A stretch of 64,000 bases of DNA, taken from contig NZ_UFQC01000028.1 of assembly GCF_900496975.1 (NCBI RefSeq), positions 1 through 64,000 of the forward strand, in the 5' to 3' direction. The number at the start of each line of letters is the position of its first letter. The first letter of the stretch is position 1. The notes beneath the pieces are model-generated. The model worked only from the letters and a program-made list of their open reading frames with translations, had not been told where the DNA came from and did not search any database. Source of the stretch: Achromobacter veterisilvae (GTDB lineage: Bacteria; Pseudomonadota; Gammaproteobacteria; Burkholderiales; Burkholderiaceae_B). Below are positions 58,415-64,000 of the stretch, one piece after another. Both the position numbers and the translations under genes were made by a program.

Positions 58415-60057
58415 TGCGAATGACCCTCCGAGTGGCCGTCTTGGGCCTACTTTTGTTGATCTCTCTCTACGCCGGTCAAGCGGCGGCCCACGCCTTCCTG
58501 GTCCAAACCACGCCGGAAGACAGCACCGAACTGCACGCGCCCCCTACCCAAGCCGTACTGCGTTTCAACGAGGCGGTAACGCCCGCGCGTATTGAGTTAC
58601 TCAACGAGCAGGACGAGGTTCTGACTTCCAGCGGCAACTGGACGGTTGAGCATGACACGGTGCGCCTAAGCCTTCCCCAAACGTTGGCTGCCGGCGTGTA
58701 TCGCGTCGCTTACCGCGTCACGTCCGCCGACGGGCATCCCGTGGTCGGGTTTATCCAGTTCGGAATCGGGGTCAAGCCAGGTGAGGAGCCAACGGTAGAA
58801 ACGTCCGTTGGCGGCATGGAATGGATAGCGGTACTTGTACGTGTGATCCACTACTTCGCGGTACTTGCTGGCATGGGCGGGGCACTGTTCTGGGCGTTCG
58901 TGCTCTCTGGACATGCAAGGCACTCCGTGCAAGCCACCCGCGACAACTTGGTATGGGTGATATTGCTCGCCGCCTGGTCTGGCGTACTGTTGGTCGGGCT
59001 CAGCGGCGCAGCGCTCGATGGCGGTGGCACCGCGGCTTTGCTTAGTGCGCGCGCTTGGTCCATAGGCTCAACCAGTACAACCGCAGCCGCAGCGGTTGTG
59101 GTTCTATTGGCCTCGCTGCTTTCCCTGGCAGGGTTGTGGCAGCGGCGTACCAGCATCGGCATGCTGTTGCTCTCTAGCGGCGCGCTACTGGGGGCGCTCT
59201 CGTTCACGGTGACAGGCCACATCGGAACGGCACCACCTCGATCGGTCAGTATTCCTCTGGTGTTCCTGCACGGCCTGGCGGCGGCGTTCTGGGTTGGCTC
59301 GCTGTGGCCCCTGTCCGTCATGCTGCGACACGAGACTGGGCCACAGGCGCTGGAAACTGTCCAGCGATTCTCCCGCATCGCGGTAATTGCAGTCGCGACA
59401 CTGGTTGCGACTGGAATAGGCATGAGCCTCCTGCAGTCAGTTTCCTCTGTCGAGGCGGTAACACAGACAGGCTACGGTGCGATCTGGGGCATCAAAATGT
59501 TGTTGGTGTCGTTGTTGATCGGCATTGCTGTGTGGAACCGCATCGCCGTAACCCCGATGCTTCGCACTGGCGAGCGCGTGGCGAGTTTGAGGCTGCGTCG
59601 TAACGTGTTCATTGAGATTGCACTGGTAATTGGCGTGCTGACTTTGACCTCGACCTTTGCGCTGGCACCACCACCGCGCACGCTACCGCAGTTCGCGCCA
59701 ACGATCCCTATTTCCAGCCCCTCGACAGGCTATTCGACGGTCGTAACCTCGGGCGGCTGGAACGCGCTGATCGACGTAGTGCCGGCGCGCGTGGGCAGCA
59801 ACCGGATACAGATCCTGCTGACGGATGCCGATGGGCATAACCGGACGACAGGGCTGATCTCCGAATGGGCTCAGGCCTCCAATGCCGACTCCTCAGACCC
59901 TATCGTCGTCGTCCATGATCCGCAGATGACCGGCGACATCATGCTGCCATCTTCAGGACGTTGGCGGGTGCGCTTGCGCTGGGCGGATTCTGATGACCGT
60001 GCGCATGTCCTGCGGTTGAGCGTTCAGATTCCGCCCGATACCACCGGCGCTCTGTGA
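58411..60057 (+). CDS. CopC-CopD fusion protein (YcnJ-like copper import)
   Basis: 548 residues from the ATG at 58411. A signal peptide ends AAA, leaving His27 (HAFLVQTTPEDS) as the mature N-terminus: this is the Cu(II) site of CopC, completed by SADGHP (Asp107/His109). Residues ~150-430 are the CopD membrane domain of about eight helices. The C-terminal ~110 residues form an extra periplasmic part. Such fusions bring copper from periplasm to cytoplasm. Coupled to mbnM, it would take on copper released from imported methanobactin (inference). Confidence 0.9.
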   Translation: MMRMTLRVAVLGLLLLISLYAGQAAAHAFLVQTTPEDSTELHAPPTQAVLRFNEAVTPARIELLNEQDEVLTSSGNWTVEHDTVRLSLPQTLAAGVYRVAYRVTSADGHPVVGFIQFGIGVKPGEEPTVETSVGGMEWIAVLVRVIHYFAVLAGMGGALFWAFVLSGHARHSVQATRDNLVWVILLAAWSGVLLVGLSGAALDGGGTAALLSARAWSIGSTSTTAAAAVVVLLASLLSLAGLWQRRTSIGMLLLSSGALLGALSFTVTGHIGTAPPRSVSIPLVFLHGLAAAFWVGSLWPLSVMLRHETGPQALETVQRFSRIAVIAVATLVATGIGMSLLQSVSSVEAVTQTGYGAIWGIKMLLVSLLIGIAVWNRIAVTPMLRTGERVASLRLRRNVFIEIALVIGVLTLTSTFALAPPPRTLPQFAPTIPISSPSTGYSTVVTSGGWNALIDVVPARVGSNRIQILLTDADGHNRTTGLISEWAQASNADSSDPIVVVHDPQMTGDIMLPSSGRWRVRLRWADSDDRAHVLRLSVQIPPDTTGAL

Positions 60058-60118
60058 GCGGCCGGTTAGAGCCTCTTTCAAGTTTTTCAACCACTCGATC
60101 CTTAAGGAGTCATCTCTC

Positions 60119-60610
60119 ATGAAACGACTGATCAAACTGGCAACTGCGATTGCTCTGTGCGCATCGGGGGCGGCATTTGCCCACGGCTACAAGGCTGGCC
60201 CGATCGAAATTGATCATCCCTGGTCAAGAGCGACTGTACCCGCGGTTCCTACCGGGGTGGTGTATTTCGTGCTGCGCAATCCTAGTCAGGATGAAGACCG
60301 CCTCGTATCCGTTTCAACACCGGTAGCCGAGAAAGCTGAGCTTCACACACACATCCGCGACAGCGACGTGATGCGCATGCGTAAAGTTGACTCCATAGAG
60401 ATCGCACCAGTATCGACGACTGCATTGGAACCAGGGGGGCTCCACGTGATGTTGATTGGATTGAAGCAGCCGTTGGTCAAGGGCAAGGCTTTCCCGCTCA
60501 CATTGGTTTTCGAGGAAGCGGGTCCCGTAACCGTTCAAGTCGATGTGCAAGGAACGACAGACAAAGCACCAGCACATACCGGCAGTGGTCAAGACGGACA
60601 TACCCATTAA
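60119..60610 (+). CDS. PCu(A)C periplasmic copper chaperone
   Basis: 163 residues. Signal peptide (LATAIALCASGAAFAHG). The Cu(I) motif H-x10-M-x21-H-x-M is exact: His76, Met87, His109, Met111 (AELHTHIRDSDVMRMRK and GGLHVMLIGLK). A His-rich tail (GQDGHTH) may also bind metal. PCu(A)C loads copper into cytochrome oxidase and may take it from CopC-like donors. Good ribosome site (AAGGAG). It closes the methanobactin operon, 61 bases after the CopCD gene. Confidence 0.94.
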   Translation: MKRLIKLATAIALCASGAAFAHGYKAGPIEIDHPWSRATVPAVPTGVVYFVLRNPSQDEDRLVSVSTPVAEKAELHTHIRDSDVMRMRKVDSIEIAPVSTTALEPGGLHVMLIGLKQPLVKGKAFPLTLVFEEAGPVTVQVDVQGTTDKAPAHTGSGQDGHTH

Positions 60611-60770
60611 TTCGAAGTCTAACTGGTAGTTGCCAGGCCGAACATCGTTGTGGGCTACGACCCCGATCGTCTAGAACATTCCCTCAGAAAAGAAGGAGGT
60701 CTTAGGTTGGTGGTAGTCGCCTCTTCCAGTCAGTCGATAGCGGCTACTTCACCAAGCAAGGAAAGTGGAA

Positions 60771-61661
60771 GTGGAATTAAGGCACCTTCGCTATTTTGCC
60801 GTCCTGGCAGAGGAACTTCACTTCACGCACGCCGCTGAGCGCTTGCATATCGAACAACCACCTCTCTCGCGGGCCATCAAGGAGCTTGAGGAAGAGTTGG
60901 GCGTCCTGCTTTTCGATCGAAACCGCCGAGGAACAGTGCTGACGGCAGCGGGCGCTACGTTCTTGCAGGACGTTCGCAGGCTATTCGCCACCTTGGAGCA
61001 GGCACGGGAGAACGCCAAGGCCGTCGGTTCTGGCTTGCGGGGGAGCCTTCGTATCGCAGTATCCGATGGGGCAATCGATCCGCGGCTATCAGCGGTTCTC
61101 GCCCGCTGTCGCGCAGAGGAGCCCGAGATCGAGGTGCGCCTCTCTGAAGTTCCCCTGGCCGAACAAATTCGCGGCCTCCGTTCTGGTGACTTCACTGCGG
61201 GATTTGCACACACGGCCGATGTTGGAGAAGGCATTGTCGCCGAGCCGATCTGGCGAGACCCGTTGGTGCTCGCAGTGCCAGCGCTGCACGAGTTGCTCGC
61301 CCACAAGGAGGTCCCACTTCATGAACTAGGGAGCCATCCGATTATCCTGTGTGATCCGCACGTCTGCGAGGGCTATTGCCGTGAACTGGCACGGCTTCTT
61401 CGGCCACTGGAGGACGAGCCCAATGTTGTTGAGCACGTGTCCTCACTGGACATGATGCTCACTCTTGTCAGCGCAGGCTTCGGCGTAGGTTTCACAACGG
61501 AAGCCAGGATCGCCACCTGCCAACGGCCGAATGTGGTGATTCGCCCACTGGCGATGGATTCAGCGATGATTACAACCTATCTGCTTCGGCCCGACAGTGA
61601 CAGTTTGCCGGCTCCGCTGGAGCGGTTTATCGTTCGACTACGCACTCATTTCGGTGGCTAA
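60771..61661 (+). CDS. LysR-family regulator next to the methanobactin operon
   Basis: 296 residues from the GTG at 60771, chosen because AAGGAA lies 6 bases upstream and homology starts at ELRHLRYF; GTG at 60765 is too near that site. Helix-turn-helix: AAERLHIEQPPLSRAIKELE. The effector domain (GSLRIAVSDGAIDPRLSAVL; MMLTLVSAGFGVGFTTEA) is close to that of the LysR at 37043-37957. It may regulate the mbn genes or, as is common in these ICEs, cargo or transfer; sequence alone cannot say. 160 bases separate it from the chaperone gene. Confidence 0.9.
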   Translation: MELRHLRYFAVLAEELHFTHAAERLHIEQPPLSRAIKELEEELGVLLFDRNRRGTVLTAAGATFLQDVRRLFATLEQARENAKAVGSGLRGSLRIAVSDGAIDPRLSAVLARCRAEEPEIEVRLSEVPLAEQIRGLRSGDFTAGFAHTADVGEGIVAEPIWRDPLVLAVPALHELLAHKEVPLHELGSHPIILCDPHVCEGYCRELARLLRPLEDEPNVVEHVSSLDMMLTLVSAGFGVGFTTEARIATCQRPNVVIRPLAMDSAMITTYLLRPDSDSLPAPLERFIVRLRTHFGG

Positions 61662-61686
61662 CAAAGTTAGCCCACTGATAATCAGC

Positions 61687-61980
61687 TCAAGAATCTGGGC
61701 GGTGACCGATACTCCGCTCCGTTACGATCATTAGTTCAGCGGAACTTATCCTGAGGGCAGCGGCTACTTTCAGTATCAGAGCGAGCGTGGGCATATGCTC
61801 TCCACGCTCGATTTTTCCCATGTGCGAGCGCTCAATGCCGGCCAAAGAGGCAAGCTCTTCTTGAGCGATCCCTTGGTCCATACGAGCGGCACGCACCGCT
61901 TGACCGAAAGCCTGTGCCGGCTCAGTTTCATAGGTGGTTGTGCCAGGGGGGCGGCCCCGTTGAACGCTACGCTTCTGCAT
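61687..61980 (-). CDS. XRE-family HTH regulator
   Basis: 97 residues from the ATG at 61980 (an in-frame TTG five codons earlier is less likely). A basic start (MQKRSVQRGRPPGTT) leads to the HTH: FGQAVRAARMDQGIAQEELA, then SLAGIERSHMGKIERGEHMP. It is a compact repressor-type protein, divergent from the HTH-less LysR-like gene, with a perfect dyad in between. Proteins like this often guard ICE or cargo promoters. Confidence 0.9.
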   Translation of the reverse strand: MQKRSVQRGRPPGTTTYETEPAQAFGQAVRAARMDQGIAQEELASLAGIERSHMGKIERGEHMPTLALILKVAAALRISSAELMIVTERSIGHRPDS

Positions 61981-62005
61981 CACCAGAAGCGTCAAGCAAT
62001 CAATG

Positions 62006-62026
62006 AAATTTAACCACGTTAAATTT
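62006..62026. promoter_or_regulatory. Perfect dyad between divergent regulator genes
   Basis: AAATTTAAC-CAC-GTTAAATTT is a perfect 9+9 inverted repeat with a 3-base centre, and a second AAATTTAAC direct copy overlaps its right arm (62021-62029). It starts 26 bases before the XRE start codon and lies 60 bases before the LysR-like start. It is a likely operator of the XRE protein. Confidence 0.7.
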
Positions 62027-62086
62027 AACTCTTTTGGCTATCATGTTGGCTCGCCTTTTTAACCCGATTGCTTATTGGGGGCTCTT

Positions 62087-62728
62087 ATGCACGACGCCAC
62101 CAGCCAGTTATCCCACTTCAGGCTCGCTATAGCGCCTGGCGTACCCTCATCGCATCTATCGGCACTGCTCGCGCTACAACGCGCGGAAGAGCCGGACGTT
62201 GCCATCGCGTTTTTTGAAGTCACAGTTGACGACCTGCATACGGGACTCTACGAAGGTCGCTACGACGCAGGTCTCTCGCTTCGTGAAGTAAGCGACCCGT
62301 CCCTGAAAAGCCAACCTCTGTGGGCCGAAGACATGGCCGTTGCGACGCCATTGCGCTCCCCCTTGCTCAGCAAGGAGAGGCTCACAATTGATGATCTGCA
62401 GTACCGCCCGCTGTTTCGCTGGCAAGCAGAGATCTGTCCCTTGTTGGATCGGCGGCTGTCTGCCCTTATGCGTGCAGGCGAGCAAAGCGCTCGGCACGTG
62501 ACGTCTTTCGAGATGATGGCGCTATGGGTCGCAGCCGGTTATGGAATCGGGCTATCCGCTCGGTCGCGCATTGAGCATGCTCATGGATGGGGAATCGCCA
62601 TGTGGCCGATCTGCGACGGCCCTTACAAGATCGTGACGCACCTGCAGCAGCCTCATGGACAAGTCAACCCTGTTACAGAGCGGTTCGAGCGTAGAGCACT
62701 GCAGATTGCCAAGGCTGGCGCAGCCTGA
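62087..62728 (+). CDS. LysR-type effector-binding domain without HTH
   Basis: 213 residues from the ATG at 62087 (GGGGG ribosome site). The whole protein is a LysR substrate-binding domain: FRLAIAPGVPSSHLSALLAL, YDAGLSLREVSDPSLKSQPL, TSFEMMALWVAAGYGIGLSA. There is no DNA-binding domain, and the upstream DNA does not code for one. It may bind a ligand and act on another regulator, for example the XRE protein that is divergent from it or the LysR protein upstream. Stand-alone copies of this kind do occur in this ICE family. Confidence 0.85.
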   Translation: MHDATSQLSHFRLAIAPGVPSSHLSALLALQRAEEPDVAIAFFEVTVDDLHTGLYEGRYDAGLSLREVSDPSLKSQPLWAEDMAVATPLRSPLLSKERLTIDDLQYRPLFRWQAEICPLLDRRLSALMRAGEQSARHVTSFEMMALWVAAGYGIGLSARSRIEHAHGWGIAMWPICDGPYKIVTHLQQPHGQVNPVTERFERRALQIAKAGAA

Positions 62729-62736
62729 CCCTAAGT

Positions 62737-62770
62737 CTGGCGACCGGGACAATCCCGTCCCGGTCGCCAG
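62737..62770. terminator. Bidirectional hairpin between regulator and integrase genes
   Basis: CTGGCGACCGGGAC / GTCCCGGTCGCCAG is a perfect 14-bp inverted repeat with a 6-base loop. It lies between the convergent LysR-like (+) and integrase (-) genes, 8 and 16 bases from their stops. No long T run is present on either side. Confidence 0.7.
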
Positions 62771-62786
62771 ATCGCACTATCGGCGT

Positions 62787-64000
62787 TCAAGCCTCTTCAA
62801 GCACCATAGTGGTATCCACCAGCCGACGAACGCTCTGCCGCACATGTTCGAGGATGAGCCGTGGCGAGACAGTCTCGGGGGCATCTGTATGCTCCTGACT
62901 GCCTGCGATGACCCGGGCTACCATACCCAAGTTGGCCGGCGTCACCATATCGATGGCCGCGCGATCACCCAGATCCGGGTGCGGCTGGGTCAGCAAGCGG
63001 TACAGACTCCACGAATCCGCATGCGGGCATTGGCTCATGAGCACTTGGGCCAGCTTGTGCTTGAGCGGCACCAGTTGCCAGTCAGGGACCCGCTGCCCCC
63101 GATTGCCCAAACTGATGGACAGCAGCTTACCTGCCTTCAGTTCGCGGTTGATCTGGTCCTTGGACTTCCCAGCTAGCTTGGCGAATAGCGGTACCGGCAG
63201 ACAGCTCGGCGACTCGTACATGGCCAGCATTTCCTCGCGCTCGCGCTGGATTGCGGATACTTCCGGTTCCGGCGCCCGCGTGGGCGGCGGAGGCACCTGC
63301 GACAGCCGCTGAAACCTAATATCGGCATCGTTCGGCGTCACGACGATGGGAGCCGCCATTACAGGCGGCACAGAGGCTTCAGGGGACACAGCGGCGGCGG
63401 TGGCAGGCTCTTCCTCATCTGCCATCGCCGGCACCCCCTCAATACGAATGGTGAGATGAGCGCTGGCCGCTTCCACCTGGCCCTGTTCAAGCAGGTCGAG
63501 GCGGTCGGCCCAGTCCTGCATCATCCTGCGGCGCGGTTCCACATACTTGGCGTGGTTGTAGGCCGAACTCACCTTGTTCGGGTCCGAATGCGAAAGCTGC
63601 GCATCCACCCAAATCTTGGGGTAGCCGATCTCGTTGAGCGCCGTCGAAATCGTTCCGCGGATGCCGTGGCCAGTCAGTTGGTCTTCGTAGCCCATCCGCT
63701 TCAAGGCGGCATTGAGGGTGTTCTCGCTGATGCGTTTCTTGAGTTCGCTGCGGTGCGCCAACAGGTGGCGCTGGGCTGGCCGCATCACCCCCAGAAGGTA
63801 GCGCACGATCTCGATAGCCTGGAGGGACAGCGGCACGATGTAGGGTGGCACGTCTTGAGGGCGCTTGCCGGCCTTGCGCATTTCGTCCTGAAGCTGCTTG
63901 ACGATCTGCGGCGGGATGCTCCATAGGCCGCGATCCAGATCGAACTGATCCGGGGTCGCCAGCCGCAGCTCGCCAGTTCGCACCCCGGTGAGGAGGAGCA
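62787..64000 (-). CDS. int: P4-type ICE integrase, C-terminal two thirds (5' end outside window)
   Basis: About 400 residues are visible; the frame is open to the right edge. Tyrosine recombinase boxes: LLLTGVRTGELRL (first Arg, at the edge), LTGHGIRGTISTALNEIGYP (His-x-x-Arg), QLSHSDPNKVSSAYNHAKYV (His and nucleophilic Tyr). A long C-terminal extension of ~250 residues follows the catalytic core, as in IntB13 of ICEclc. The enzyme inserts the ICE into a tRNA gene and, with helpers, excises it. The missing N-terminus and attachment site lie beyond 64000. Confidence 0.93.
   Translation of the reverse strand, partial: LLLTGVRTGELRLATPDQFDLDRGLWSIPPQIVKQLQDEMRKAGKRPQDVPPYIVPLSLQAIEIVRYLLGVMRPAQRHLLAHRSELKKRISENTLNAALKRMGYEDQLTGHGIRGTISTALNEIGYPKIWVDAQLSHSDPNKVSSAYNHAKYVEPRRRMMQDWADRLDLLEQGQVEAASAHLTIRIEGVPAMADEEEPATAAAVSPEASVPPVMAAPIVVTPNDADIRFQRLSQVPPPPTRAPEPEVSAIQREREEMLAMYESPSCLPVPLFAKLAGKSKDQINRELKAGKLLSISLGNRGQRVPDWQLVPLKHKLAQVLMSQCPHADSWSLYRLLTQPHPDLGDRAAIDMVTPANLGMVARVIAGSQEHTDAPETVSPRLILEHVRQSVRRLVDTTMVLEEA

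Larger units (their letters stand above)
1..64000. mobile_element. Interior of an ICEclc/PAGI-2-type integrative and conjugative element
   Basis: Seen: a continuous set of PFGI-1-type transfer genes (807-21081), a MobH relaxase (22569-24428) and a P4-family integrase at the right edge (62787 onward, reading leftward). Known: this gene order belongs to the ICEclc/PAGI-2/PFGI-1 group, whose integrase gene lies beside the tRNA attachment site. Inferred: the attachment site is just right of 64000, and 24.4-62.7 kb is cargo between transfer genes and integrase. No tRNA gene or att repeat is visible, so neither boundary of the element can be given. Confidence 0.85.

Noticed and set aside
1-64000. 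CRISPR arrays, rRNA or tRNA genes
   Set aside because: No regularly spaced direct repeats, no rRNA-like stretches, and no cloverleaf with a T-loop sequence were found, including near the integrase; the attachment tRNA gene must be outside.

Overview
The window is GC-rich DNA from a beta- or gammaproteobacterium. It is almost entirely the inside of one integrative and conjugative element (ICE) of the ICEclc / PAGI-2 / PFGI-1 kind. This rests on gene families seen in the sequence (the PFL_4693 to PFL_4711 transfer families, a RAQPRD protein, a MobH relaxase and a long P4-type integrase). The host species cannot be read from the window, and neither end of the ICE lies inside it.

Layout. (1) 1-662: 3' end of a SNF2-like helicase gene, closed by a clear terminator. 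(2) 807-21081: the transfer module, all on the + strand: PilL-like lipoprotein, PFL_4693, lytic transglycosylase, PFL_4695, TraD coupling protein, PFL_4697, RAQPRD, PFL_4701 to PFL_4706 including the TraC ATPase, a DsbA-like thioredoxin, a RadC-like protein, PFL_4709 to PFL_4711 and a TraG-N-like protein. (3) 21093-24428: DUF3742, a PrlF-YhaV toxin-antitoxin pair with a visible operator, and the MobH relaxase. (4) 24441-34284: a scarred region. It holds a group II intron that looks 5'-truncated, then the wreck of a second, Tn4371-like element: a second relaxase (DUF3363 type), a traG fragment apparently fused to the end of trbI, and a DUF2274 gene broken by a 38-bp palindrome and by a RIT element (three tandem tyrosine recombinases with 31-bp inverted repeats). 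A ParD-like / methionine aminopeptidase pair sits within this wreck. (5) 34.3-50.3 kb: mixed cargo and debris: a thioredoxin-reductase-like flavoprotein with an Rrf2 regulator, a LysR regulator, two small CopD/HemJ-like membrane proteins, PfpI/GlxA-type proteins, an AT-richer TonB receptor, an AraC-LysE pair that splits a dehalogenase-like hydrolase, a MerR-hydrolase pair and two dead IS3-family orfA genes. (6) 50328-60610: a methanobactin operon. (7) 60771-64000: LysR regulator, XRE regulator, an HTH-less LysR-like protein and the integrase, whose N-terminus runs off the right edge; the attachment site should lie just beyond.

The outstanding content is region 6. A 31-residue peptide gene (mbnA, 55552-55647) carries the methanobactin leader and an ACCASCCAPVGVN core. 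It is followed by mbnB (DUF692) and mbnC, which together form the oxazolone/thioamide-forming enzyme, and mbnM (MATE exporter). Upstream are mbnT (TonB receptor), mbnP and mbnH (metal-binding lipoprotein and its diheme partner). Downstream are a CopC-CopD fusion and a PCu(A)C copper chaperone. The set reads as a self-contained copper acquisition system: make and export a chalkophore, take its copper complex back through MbnT, and move copper through the periplasm and inner membrane. Finding it on a conjugative element in a host with no methanotroph genes in view implies horizontal spread of copper piracy. Two short, translationally coupled ORFs in this operon (before mbnH and before mbnA) and a strong hairpin between mbnA and mbnB are undescribed details worth testing.
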